Shown: one piece after another, positions 34,096-41,848 of the stretch
Numbering within the stretch: the stretch's first letter is position 1
Layout: every line of letters starts with the position of its first letter
Assembly: GCF_014641555.1 (NCBI RefSeq)
Contig: NZ_BMHY01000001.1
Coordinates: forward strand, 62,001 to 126,000
Origin: Paenibacillus radicis (ex Gao et al. 2016)
GTDB taxonomy: Bacteria > Bacillota > Bacilli > Paenibacillales > Paenibacillaceae
Length of the DNA: 64,000 nucleotides
Direction: 5' to 3'
Notes under the pieces: generated by a model
Database searches by the model: none
Seen by the model: the letters and a program-made list of their open reading frames with translations, nothing else
What the model was told of the DNA's origin: nothing
Made by a program: the position numbers and the translations under genes

Positions 34096-35550
34096 ATGAA
34101 CTATTCACAGCTAAGACAACAATTTATAGGCGGGGAATGGAGAGACGGCAAGAGCACTAACACGCTAACTGATATCAATCCCTATAATAGTGAGGTTATC
34201 GCATCTTTTCAAATTGCCAATATCGAAGATATAGATGATGCTTATCAAGCTGCACATAAAGCTAAGCTGGAATGGGACAAGGTTAACGCATACAAGAAAC
34301 GTGATATTCTTGAGAATGCTGTTAAATATATTGAAGCACATGAAGAGGAAATTGCATCTATTATTGTTCAGGAGCTCGGAGGAACTCGGCTGAAGGCTGC
34401 CTTTGAGATCGGACTCGTGAAAAATATGATTAAAGAAGCGGCGACGTTTCCGCTTCGAATGGAAGGTAAAATATTGCCTTCTACAGAGGACGGGAAAGAG
34501 AACCGGTTGTATCGGATTTCGGCCGGCGTGGTCGGGGTTATCAGTCCGTTTAACTTCCCTTTCTTCTTATCGGTCAAGTCAGTAGCTCCAGCACTGGGTG
34601 CCGGGAATGGCGTGGTGCTGAAGCCGCATGAGGATTCACCGATTACGGGAGGCACGCTGATCGGCAAGATTTTTGAAGAAGCGGGTGTACCTAAGGGCCT
34701 GTTGAATGTAGTCGTGACAGATATTAAGGAGATCGGCGATGCCTTCGTTGAACATCCGATTCCTCGAATCATTTCCTTTACGGGTTCCACTAAGGTCGGC
34801 AGCCATATTGGCCAAATCGCAATCAAGCATTTCAAGAAGCCGCTGCTGGAGCTCGGCGGGAATAGTGCATTCATTATTTTGGAGGATGCCGATATCGATT
34901 ACGCCGTACAAGCTGCGACCTTTAGCAGATTTACGCATCAAGGCCAGATTTGTATGTCTGCGAACCGTATCCTCGTACATAAGGCGATTTATTCGAATTT
35001 TGTGGACCAATATAAAGAGAAGGTCTCTGCCCTTACAACAGGTGACCCAAGCGATCCGGAGACCATTATTGGACCAGTCATTAACGACCGTCAAGCAGTG
35101 ACACTGGAGAACCTGATTGCCAAGGGGATTGAGCAAGGCGCTGTTCCTCTCGTACAAGGAAAGATTACCGGCAGAATGGTAGAGCCTACGGTGCTCGTCA
35201 ATGTCACATCTGACATGGATGTAGCGCAAGATGAGTTGTTTGGCCCCGTCGTATGTATAATCCCCTTTGAGACAGAAGAGGAAGCCATCGCGATTGCCAA
35301 CGATACACGTTTTGGACTTAGCGGAGCCATTCATACGTCTAATATTGAACGTGGCGTAGAAATGGCGAAGAAGGTTCACACCGGTATGATTCACGTCAAC
35401 GATGTTACGATTAATGATGAGCCGATCGTAGCGTTTGGCGGGGAAAAACAGTCAGGTCTAGGCCGCTTGAATGGACAATGGAGTTTAGATGAATTTACGA
35501 CGCTGAAATGGATTTCGGTTAACTTTGGTCAAAGGAAGTTTCCATATTAA
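34096..35550 (+). CDS. yfmT: Aldehyde dehydrogenase, YfmT/vanillin dehydrogenase-like
   Basis: A 484-residue NAD(P)-dependent aldehyde dehydrogenase that oxidises an aldehyde to its acid. NADP-site residues appear as SPFNFPFFL and FTGSTKVG. The general base lies in LLELGGNS (Glu, near 250) and the catalytic cysteine in GQICMSANR (near 285). The identification as YfmT rests on overall resemblance and on the next gene, a YfmS-like soluble chemoreceptor, the same pair as in B. subtilis where YfmT is reported to act on vanillin. TTGGAGGG precedes the ATG. The true substrate here is unproven. Confidence 0.85.
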   Translation: MNYSQLRQQFIGGEWRDGKSTNTLTDINPYNSEVIASFQIANIEDIDDAYQAAHKAKLEWDKVNAYKKRDILENAVKYIEAHEEEIASIIVQELGGTRLKAAFEIGLVKNMIKEAATFPLRMEGKILPSTEDGKENRLYRISAGVVGVISPFNFPFFLSVKSVAPALGAGNGVVLKPHEDSPITGGTLIGKIFEEAGVPKGLLNVVVTDIKEIGDAFVEHPIPRIISFTGSTKVGSHIGQIAIKHFKKPLLELGGNSAFIILEDADIDYAVQAATFSRFTHQGQICMSANRILVHKAIYSNFVDQYKEKVSALTTGDPSDPETIIGPVINDRQAVTLENLIAKGIEQGAVPLVQGKITGRMVEPTVLVNVTSDMDVAQDELFGPVVCIIPFETEEEAIAIANDTRFGLSGAIHTSNIERGVEMAKKVHTGMIHVNDVTINDEPIVAFGGEKQSGLGRLNGQWSLDEFTTLKWISVNFGQRKFPY

Positions 35551-35567
35551 GGGCTGGGGGATAGAGG

Positions 35568-36440
35568 ATGAGTAACGTGGAAAATGAAGAGCAAACACAG
35601 CATGCGTTGATTGCAGCCTTTGTAAAGGTAGCTCCACTGCTGAGAAATCTTACGAATGATGATATTACAATCGGTATTTATGACACGGAAAAGCTGATCA
35701 TCAACATTCCAGGAAGAACATTTTCGCTGAATGTCAGCCCTGGAGATCCGCTAAGAGAAGGGGACATCGTGAACGATGCGATTAACCATAATAAAACGTT
35801 GTCTGCTGTCGTTCCGAAAGAATTGTTTGGATTCCCGCTTGCTGCACGTGCCATCCCGCTGCATGATGAGCAGGGGAAAGTCATCGGCGGCGTAGGCATG
35901 GGGACAAGCCTCGAGAAAGCGAATAAGCTGTTTGAGATGGCCGAGAGCTTCTCTGCTATTGTTGAACAGACAACAGCTTCCATTGAGGAAATCAGTCAGT
36001 CCGTCACTCATCTTACTAACTGTGTGACTGATGTGTCCAATCAAATGAAGGATGTTAGCTCCAGTGCACAGGAGATTGACCAGATATCTATGGTTGTAAA
36101 GCAAATTTCGGATCAGAGCAACTTGCTGGGGCTTAATGCTGCTATCGAAGCAGCAAGAGCGGGGGAAGTGGGCAGAGGCTTCTCCGTCGTGGCTGATGAA
36201 ATCCGGAAGCTCGCCACAAGCTCGAAAGAAAATGTAAACCAGATTAACGATATTACCAGCAATATTCAGGACCTCCTGCTCCGGTTAAATCATGCTTTTG
36301 CCGACATTAACAAGCTGACGGACAGCCAGTCAGGGGCCATTCAGGAATTTGCAGCTACGATTCAAGAGATTAGTGCCAAGTCAGAGGAATTAGCACAGGT
36401 TGCGGAAGAATCACTCTATGCAAAACAAAGCAATGAATAG
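35568..36440 (+). CDS. yfmS: Soluble chemoreceptor (YfmS-like methyl-accepting protein)
   Basis: A 290-residue cytoplasmic receptor without membrane helices. The N-terminal part (about 1-125) is a sensor domain ([41 protein letters not shown]). The C-terminal part is a short coiled-coil signalling hairpin whose tip reads [21 protein letters not shown], the conserved CheA/CheW contact. It lies 17 bases after yfmT on the same strand, so the two are co-transcribed. B. subtilis YfmS is a short soluble receptor of the same build. It may sense the same aromatic aldehyde or its metabolites; this is inference from the gene pair. Confidence 0.88.
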   Translation: MSNVENEEQTQHALIAAFVKVAPLLRNLTNDDITIGIYDTEKLIINIPGRTFSLNVSPGDPLREGDIVNDAINHNKTLSAVVPKELFGFPLAARAIPLHDEQGKVIGGVGMGTSLEKANKLFEMAESFSAIVEQTTASIEEISQSVTHLTNCVTDVSNQMKDVSSSAQEIDQISMVVKQISDQSNLLGLNAAIEAARAGEVGRGFSVVADEIRKLATSSKENVNQINDITSNIQDLLLRLNHAFADINKLTDSQSGAIQEFAATIQEISAKSEELAQVAEESLYAKQSNE

Positions 36441-36480
36441 GAACGAATAGGTTAGAAATTGAATAGGCAGAACAAAAAAG

Positions 36481-36520
36481 AAGAAATACAGGTATGCTGT
36501 ATTTCTTCTTTCTTCTTTTT
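36481..36520. terminator. Terminator between yfmS and the P450 gene
   Basis: AAGAAATACAG and CTGTATTTCTT pair around GTATG, followed by a T-rich tract. The upstream A-rich side gives a T-run for the convergent strand as well. Confidence 0.85.
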
Positions 36521-36529
36521 CGTGTTCCT

Positions 36530-37723
36530 CTATTTAAACTTTACCGGAATTTCCTTAAGGCCCCGAACAATCATGCCAGGTCTCCATTCGAGTTCATGAA
36601 CATCCTCCTGAAGCTGCATATCAGGGAAGCGGCGAAGCAGCGTGCTGATGGCAATCTCGCCTTCCAGACGCGCAAGAGGTGCTCCCAGACAGAGATGAAT
36701 GCCTTTGCCAAAAGCCAGATGCGGACTTTTCTCCCGAGTGATGTCAAAGACATCCGCATCCTTAAATTTCTGCTCATCCCGATCGGCTGAATCCAGCGCG
36801 ACGATAACAAGCTCGCCCTTCGCTATTTGGTGTCCATGGAAATCGATATCCTCGGATGCCCAGCGGGATGTACTGAATTCAACCGGCCCGTTATAACGCA
36901 GCATTTCTTCAACAGCGTTATGGATTAACTCCGGCTTGCTGATGAGCAGATCGCGTTGCTCGGGGTGCTCCAAGAGGGCGAGTACGCCATTGCCGATCAG
37001 ATTAACGGTTGTTTCATGTCCGGCTATGATTAGCAGAGCAACAACACTGATCAATTCCTCCTCTGTTAGTTGTTCACCTGCTTCCTCTGCCATCACAAGC
37101 TGGCTGATCAGATCATCACCCGTTTCTACACGCGTTTTGGCAAACCAGGCATTCAAGTAATCCGTGAACTCTTGGATATGTTGTTCAAATACTTCGACAG
37201 GCACATCGCTTGTCGCATCGATGATGGAGTTGGACCATAACCGGAATTTGTCCTGATCTTCGACCGGTACACCGAGGATCTCACTGATGACAATAATCGG
37301 CAAGGGGAAAGCGAACTCATCGATCAGATTCATTTTGTCCGGGGAATCCAGATTATCCAGCAGATCGTCGGCAATTTGCTGAATATGGCTTCTCATGCCC
37401 TCAATCGTCCGAGGTGTAAAAGCTTTCTGTACGAGCCCGCGCAGCCGGCGATGATCGGGCGGATCGGCAAACAGCATATTATGCACAAATATGTTTTGTT
37501 GATCTGGACCAAAAAGCTTGACCATATCCTTACTGAAGCGATTGTCCTTCAACACTTCTACCGCATCCTCATATCGGGTAATCATCCAGCCGAATTCACC
37601 GTTAGGGAACATAATTTTGAAAATGGGATTGTTTTCTCTCAATTTCTCATAGACGGGGTAAGGGTTTTGGGTAAACTCTTTGGTGAATAGCTCAGGCTGT
37701 GAAGTTTCATTTGTACGCAACAT
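36530..37723 (-). CDS. Cytochrome P450 (CYP107/109-like)
   Basis: A 397-residue soluble bacterial P450 that hydroxylates an unknown substrate with electrons from ferredoxin partners. The I-helix oxygen motif is IAGHETT (about 235), the ExxR motif lies in NAVEEMLRYNGP, and the haem-thiolate loop is FGKGIHLCLGAPLARLE with the ligand at Cys345. GAGAGGAG precedes the ATG. The gene is monocistronic and convergent with yfmS. No ferredoxin or reductase gene is nearby. Class CYP107/109 is my best guess from overall sequence. Confidence 0.92.
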   Translation of the reverse strand: MLRTNETSQPELFTKEFTQNPYPVYEKLRENNPIFKIMFPNGEFGWMITRYEDAVEVLKDNRFSKDMVKLFGPDQQNIFVHNMLFADPPDHRRLRGLVQKAFTPRTIEGMRSHIQQIADDLLDNLDSPDKMNLIDEFAFPLPIIVISEILGVPVEDQDKFRLWSNSIIDATSDVPVEVFEQHIQEFTDYLNAWFAKTRVETGDDLISQLVMAEEAGEQLTEEELISVVALLIIAGHETTVNLIGNGVLALLEHPEQRDLLISKPELIHNAVEEMLRYNGPVEFSTSRWASEDIDFHGHQIAKGELVIVALDSADRDEQKFKDADVFDITREKSPHLAFGKGIHLCLGAPLARLEGEIAISTLLRRFPDMQLQEDVHELEWRPGMIVRGLKEIPVKFK

Positions 37724-37760
37724 GGTTTAACTCCTCTCATCACAAGCTCTTCCTATCAGG

Positions 37761-37782
37761 CATCCTTCTTAGAAGAAGGATG
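37761..37782. promoter_or_regulatory. Inverted repeat upstream of the P450 gene
   Basis: CATCCTTCTT and AAGAAGGATG form perfect 10-bp arms around AG, 38 bases before the P450 ATG. It may be an operator or a leader hairpin. Confidence 0.45.
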
Positions 37783-37960
37783 TTCCTGTTCATATATATG
37801 CCTATATTAGTAAAAGATTAATCGTTCGATGTGAGCATTCTATGGCATTTTGTCCCATTCATACGATTAAACATAGAGAGCGCGGCTGAAACACTCCTGG
37901 TATTTATGAAGGTCGATATCGACCAGCTAGCTAGCTCATGCGCAGTTCTAGAAACAGAAA

Positions 37961-38004
37961 AAACCCGCGAAAACCTTGGTTGACAAGGCTTCTCGCGGGT
38001 TTTG
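37961..38004. terminator. Terminator, CCCGCGA hairpin family, copy 4
   Basis: AAACCCGCGAAAACCTTGG and CAAGGCTTCTCGCGGGTTTT pair, with AAAAAA before and TTTTG after. It can serve the minus-strand kinase gene that ends at 38312. Confidence 0.75.
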
Positions 38005-38062
38005 AATTTTACTTGGAGTAATCATCACTCTCTTGCGACGTTCTTAGTAAGCTGCAGCGAAT

Positions 38063-38248
38063 CAAAATGTAAAAATACATGTTGTAAGCTGCTTTTTCGG
38101 TCATTTATCGCTTCAACATGCAAAAGTGCAGTTTGATTGGCCCGAAAAGCCTCTATAGAGTGAAATCTGGTGATTTCAAATGCACTTTTGCATTTTGATA
38201 GCTGTTTAGAGCCTTTTGAGGCTCATCAGCCTGCACATTTACATTTTG
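38063..38248 (-). repeat. 186-bp dispersed element, copy B (inverted)
   Basis: Bounded by CAAAATGTAAAAATACAT and GCACATTTACATTTTG, it has the same 186-bp length as copies A and C. Its internal motifs match the reverse complement of copy A: its ATTTCAAATGCACTTTTGCA corresponds to the second motif of A, and its TTCAACATGCAAAAGTGCAG to the third. It lies 58 bases from a CCCGCGA terminator, as copy A does at 70 bases. The surrounding 588-bp gap holds no gene. Confidence 0.85.
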
Positions 38249-38311
38249 TTTTGACTTAGCACGAGGGATAGCATGTGAGGATGCTTTCACACCGGAAGGG
38301 GGCTCGATGTA

Positions 38312-40057
38312 TCAACGCTCAGCAGGCAGCAGAATCTCAATTTTTGTGCCTTGGCACATTTTGGATTGGACATGAATTTCGCCGTCATGCGCTTCCACGA
38401 TGGATTTGGCAATACTCATCCCAAGTCCGGAGCCATTCGTTGATTCTAAAGTATTCGTTCCCCGGTAGTAGCGCTTGAACAAATGATGCAGCGTTTCCTC
38501 ATCCATTCCTCTTCCATTATCAATGACCCGGATGTATGCCTTATCGTTGACCATGCCCGCCGAAACGGTGATACTCACGCCTGGCGGGTTATGCTTCACG
38601 GCGTTGGACAGCAGATTGTCCATCAGCCGCAGCAGCCAGGTTTCATCTGCCTTGACCAGAACGGCACGCTCCTCTCCAACGTAGAGGAACTGATATTCGG
38701 ACAGCGTGGCGTCGTTGATATACTTCAATAAGGAGCAGCGAACCAGCTCATCCAAATCGATCTCCCTAAGCTCCATAAGCGAATCGCCCTGCTTGAGCTG
38801 ATGAACCATGGAGAAATCGGAGATCAGCTCCAGCATATAATCGCCTTTCTCCCTTATCGTCGTTCCCATGATCCGCATCTCCTCTTGGCTCCATTCCTCG
38901 GGCAAGCTCTCCAGCATATACCCGTAACCTTGAATCGTGGACAGGGGCGTGCGCAGATCATGGGATATCCCCGACATCCACTCCGCTTGCGATTTCTCCA
39001 GTCTCTCGCGTTCCTTCTCGGTTTGTTCCAATTGATGCGTCATCTGATAAAAGGATTCTATAACTTCCCGATAGAGCTTGTAGCTGGGCCGCATCGCGCC
39101 ATCGCGGCGGAACACCTTGCGCATATCCTTGGCGGTTAACACTTCGTTGTATTGCCCCTTGCGCATGCGATCGAACCAGCCTGCGAACAGAATGAGCGGT
39201 TGACCGTAACGGTAGCCATGCCAGATGGAGATTGGAATTGCTAGCAGCAGAATTAGACCTACAAACCAGATGAGTCTGCGGGTTGCCGTATCCATCAGAG
39301 GATGCTTCAGCGGACCTCCAGCATCTTGAGCGGTATAGAGGATCCAAGTCATTCCGCTCGGCTTGTCCCGGTAGGTGACAATATTCGTATCATAGTTGCC
39401 CGGTGATTGTTGGATGGCCAGAATGTCCAGTGAACGATAAGCCTTCTTTACGTAGGCATCATCCCCGACTCCTTGCACAGCATGACCGGCAGGGTCGATA
39501 ATCTGCAAATAGCTGCCGGCTTCACGAAGCTTCTGGTCCAGCAGGGAAGTCGCAGCGCTTTGCACCATCCCCTGCTGCCCGTAGGTGCTGAACAAGTTCA
39601 TAAGCTGGTCAAGATCAGCGTTATGGTAGCCCAGCATATACAGCAGCGGTTCGTTGAACGTAAAATTCAGCTGTGTGTAGACGGCATACTTCCCTAACGC
39701 CCGTGTCTCCTGAATATCGAGAAGCTCAGCCGTGGAGTAAGAGGATGGAAGCGCATGGTGAGTTATCGTATTGACCGAGTGGATGACCTCGCCTTCAGCA
39801 TTGACAACCTGCATCCACATGCCTTTCTCTTCAATGAAACGGTCCCACTTGGAGGAGATCTTAATCACTCCGTCCTTGGAGCTCGCTTCTTGAGAAATGA
39901 ATTGCAAAGCGCCAACTGGAAAGTTCCGGCGTAATTCATTGTTTTTCGTGTTCTGAAAGTATAGGATGGAGGCGATCAGCGTGAGGGCCACCATGACCAG
40001 GGCATAGAAGATCAACTGATACGTAAAGTGGAAAGCCATCCGTTGTTGGATCTTCAT
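38312..40057 (-). CDS. Sensor histidine kinase
   Basis: A 581-residue kinase: membrane helices at about 11-34 and 262-282, extracellular sensor between them, and a HAMP-like linker (about 283-340). The H-box is MSGISHDLRTPLS (phosphoacceptor His366). The ATPase domain contains the N-box LMDNLLSNAVKHNP, the G1 box VIDNGRGMDEE and the G2 box GSGLGMSIAKSIV. Its start overlaps the end of the response regulator gene by four bases, so the two form a coupled two-component system. The signal is unknown. Confidence 0.93.
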   Translation of the reverse strand: MKIQQRMAFHFTYQLIFYALVMVALTLIASILYFQNTKNNELRRNFPVGALQFISQEASSKDGVIKISSKWDRFIEEKGMWMQVVNAEGEVIHSVNTITHHALPSSYSTAELLDIQETRALGKYAVYTQLNFTFNEPLLYMLGYHNADLDQLMNLFSTYGQQGMVQSAATSLLDQKLREAGSYLQIIDPAGHAVQGVGDDAYVKKAYRSLDILAIQQSPGNYDTNIVTYRDKPSGMTWILYTAQDAGGPLKHPLMDTATRRLIWFVGLILLLAIPISIWHGYRYGQPLILFAGWFDRMRKGQYNEVLTAKDMRKVFRRDGAMRPSYKLYREVIESFYQMTHQLEQTEKERERLEKSQAEWMSGISHDLRTPLSTIQGYGYMLESLPEEWSQEEMRIMGTTIREKGDYMLELISDFSMVHQLKQGDSLMELREIDLDELVRCSLLKYINDATLSEYQFLYVGEERAVLVKADETWLLRLMDNLLSNAVKHNPPGVSITVSAGMVNDKAYIRVIDNGRGMDEETLHHLFKRYYRGTNTLESTNGSGLGMSIAKSIVEAHDGEIHVQSKMCQGTKIEILLPAER

Positions 40058-40794
40058 TGCTCCTGCGACTCCTTCGCCAGCTTATAGCCGAGACCGCGTA
40101 CCGTAAGCAGCAGCTTCGGGTTGCCGGGATCGATCTCGATCCTCTCCCGTATGCGCCGGATATGTACCATCACAGTCGCGTCATCGCCCAGGCCATTGAT
40201 TCCCCATACTTTGTCGTACAGTTGTGTTTTAGAAAAAATGATACCGGGATACTTGCAGAAGTGCAGCAGCAGATGGAACACCTGCGCAGGACAAGGAACA
40301 AGATGTCCATCTACGAGCAGTTCACCTTCCGCCTCATTAAGGGTGAAGCGGCTGAACCGGTAAATACCTGATTCTGGCCGTTTCACCGGAGCGGCCGCAG
40401 CGGTTGCGGCTTCCGGCTCCAAACGGCGGATGCGGGCCTGAATTCTCGCGGCCACCTCTAGGGGATTGAAGGGCTTCGTAATATAATCATCCCCGCCCAT
40501 GGAGAAGCCTCGAAGAACGTCGAGGTCAGAAGTTTTGGCCGTTAAGAAGAAAATATGCGGATTCCCGTATTCGCGGAGCTTGGCGCAAAGCTCGAGTCCG
40601 CTGCCGTCGGGAAGCATAATGTCGAGCAGAATCATATCAGGAAGGATGCGCTTCGTTAAGTCGAGCGCCTCTGCACAAGTGGAAGCTGAATGCAACTGCT
40701 GAAACCCTTCTCTGCGAAGCACCATCTGTAACATGGTAACAATGGAAGGCTCGTCGTCCACGATTAATATTTTTATATCCGATAGATTAGTCAT
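40054..40794 (-). CDS. OmpR-family response regulator
   Basis: A 246-residue regulator. The receiver domain has the acidic pair in IVDDEP, phosphoacceptor Asp58 in MILLDIMLPDGSG, and KPFNPLE near 106. The winged-helix domain (about 145-240) ends VRGLGYKLAKE. I start at the ATG at 40794; the GTG at 40806 is in frame but falls on the only ribosome-site-like sequence (GGGTG). Two outward-facing copies of CGTTTAGG(C/T)TC(C/T)GTT lie upstream and may be its binding sites. It is followed by its kinase. Confidence 0.93.
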   Translation of the reverse strand: MTNLSDIKILIVDDEPSIVTMLQMVLRREGFQQLHSASTCAEALDLTKRILPDMILLDIMLPDGSGLELCAKLREYGNPHIFFLTAKTSDLDVLRGFSMGGDDYITKPFNPLEVAARIQARIRRLEPEAATAAAAPVKRPESGIYRFSRFTLNEAEGELLVDGHLVPCPAQVFHLLLHFCKYPGIIFSKTQLYDKVWGINGLGDDATVMVHIRRIRERIEIDPGNPKLLLTVRGLGYKLAKESQEQ

Positions 40795-40832
40795 TGTTGT
40801 TTTCACCCATTTTCATAGTAGCATTTTCACTT

Positions 40833-40894
40833 TAACAGAACCTAAACGCGGGAGCAAAATCCAGCTCAGATTCATCAAATCGTTTAGGCTCCGT
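40833..40894. promoter_or_regulatory. Outward-facing pair of CGTTTAGG boxes
   Basis: AACAGAACCTAAACG (40833-40847) and CGTTTAGGCTCCGTT (40880-40894) are inverted copies, 13 of 15 bases the same. Each is followed on its outward side by a similar TAC/GTAT- or TAGGAT-like -10 region and AAAATG. They look like divergent activated promoters, one for the regulator gene and one for a short plus-strand transcript. Confidence 0.5.
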
Positions 40895-40919
40895 TTCAAT
40901 GGGGCTGTTAGGATAGAAA

Positions 40920-41001
40920 AATGAGCAAGGTAACTTGCATGATTTTCAACAGCCATACCAAACTTCTTCATTAGGAGAGTTTTGGCTATGGCTCTTTTTT
41001 T
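40920..41001 (+). ncRNA. Candidate small RNA ending in a terminator
   Basis: A plus-strand transcript from the right-hand CGTTTAGG promoter would contain a small hairpin (GCAAG GTAA CTTGC, 40925-40938) and stop at a strong terminator: AGCCATACCAAA pairs with TTTGGCTATGGCT (40951-40993), followed by seven T residues. No plus-strand gene lies upstream to explain this terminator. An 17-codon reading frame starting at 40921 has no ribosome site. The start point is estimated. Confidence 0.4.
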
Positions 41002-41011
41002 ATGATTATTA

Positions 41012-41040
41012 TTGACTGAACGATCTGGAATGTGTAATAT
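41012..41040 (+). promoter_or_regulatory. Promoter of the TetR gene with embedded operator
   Basis: TTGACT and TAATAT are 17 bases apart. The spacer region reads GACTGAACGATCTGGAA, closely similar to the operator-like GACTGAAAAGTCTGGAA at 41702. Confidence 0.7.
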
Positions 41041-41063
41041 AGGGGGGGAAGGAGGCTAACCTC

Positions 41064-41651
41064 ATGGCAAGAAACAAGGAATTTGATACGACCGAGGTTT
41101 TGCATAAGGCGATGAAAGTTTTCGGCCATTATGGCTTCGAAGGCACATCCCTTCAGAACTTGCTGGATGGTTTAGGCATTGCTCGTCAAAGTCTTTATGA
41201 CACTTACGGGACGAAGAGAGATCTATTCATAAAGGCTGTAAAGCATTATGTCGATGAGAAATCGTCAGCAGCGGTTGTCTATTTGGATCGCACAGAGCCG
41301 GTTAAAAAAGTGATCGCCGAAATTTTTCAGACCATTGTATCTGCGCTGCAGGATGATGAGCGGCGAGAGGAATGTTTGATCTTGTATAGTGCGATCGACC
41401 AGATCCCTCACGATTCTGAAATCGCAGCAATTTTTGAACGGGATCGCATGCTGCTCGAAAAAGCCTTTTATGAAGCGCTAGTTCGTGCTCAAAGCCGGGG
41501 AGAGATCGGTCAAAATCAGGACTTGCATGTCCTTGCACGGTATTTATATCATGCACGGTACAGTATGACGCAAGCGGCGAAGCTGTCTAATGATCCTAAA
41601 GTTTTAGAAGATGTTGCAGCAGTTGTACTCTCTACGCTCGATCGTTATTAA
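41064..41651 (+). CDS. TetR-family repressor of the DHA2 exporter
   Basis: A 195-residue TetR protein. The helix-turn-helix reads LQNLLDGLGIARQSLYDTYGTKRDLF (about 30-55), where YDTYGTK is the variant found in one TetR subgroup. GGAAGGAGG precedes the ATG. Operator-like elements lie in its own promoter and in three places before the MFS exporter gene that follows on the same strand 197 bases later. This supports repression of both genes and relief by a drug-like ligand that the exporter removes. Confidence 0.88.
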   Translation: MARNKEFDTTEVLHKAMKVFGHYGFEGTSLQNLLDGLGIARQSLYDTYGTKRDLFIKAVKHYVDEKSSAAVVYLDRTEPVKKVIAEIFQTIVSALQDDERREECLILYSAIDQIPHDSEIAAIFERDRMLLEKAFYEALVRAQSRGEIGQNQDLHVLARYLYHARYSMTQAAKLSNDPKVLEDVAAVVLSTLDRY

Positions 41652-41672
41652 TGAGCGTATGCCTGTTTATTT

Positions 41673-41690
41673 TAGACTGTTTGGTCTGTA
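41673..41690. promoter_or_regulatory. TetR operator-like site 1 before the exporter
   Basis: TAGACTGTTTGGTCTGTA has AGACT/GGTCT-type arms. It is part of a set with 41701 and 41810. Confidence 0.6.
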
Positions 41691-41700
41691 ATTTTATATT

Positions 41701-41716
41701 GGACTGAAAAGTCTGG
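41701..41716. promoter_or_regulatory. TetR operator-like site 2 before the exporter
   Basis: GGACTGAAAAGTCTGG has the pairable arms GGACT and AGTCT(G). Its centre lies about 27 bases from site 1. Confidence 0.55.
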
Positions 41717-41809
41717 AAAACGTTGAATATGAAATAGGAGGGTATGAGCAGGGCATTCAAATCAATTAATCTGTAGTTATTGCAAAGCGATCTTTATTTT
41801 TAACCATAA

Positions 41810-41825
41810 TAGACTGTTTAGTCTA
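41810..41825. promoter_or_regulatory. TetR operator-like site 3 before the exporter
   Basis: TAGACTGTTTAGTCTA has perfect TAGACT/AGTCTA arms around GTTT. It is the closest to the exporter ATG (23 bases) and the most symmetrical of the set. Confidence 0.7.
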
Positions 41826-41848
41826 TAAAAAGAAAGGGCGATTCAACT

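Noticed and set aside
34636..35394. 252-codon antisense frame in the aldehyde dehydrogenase gene
   Set aside because: Lies wholly opposite conserved ALDH motifs and has no family resemblance.
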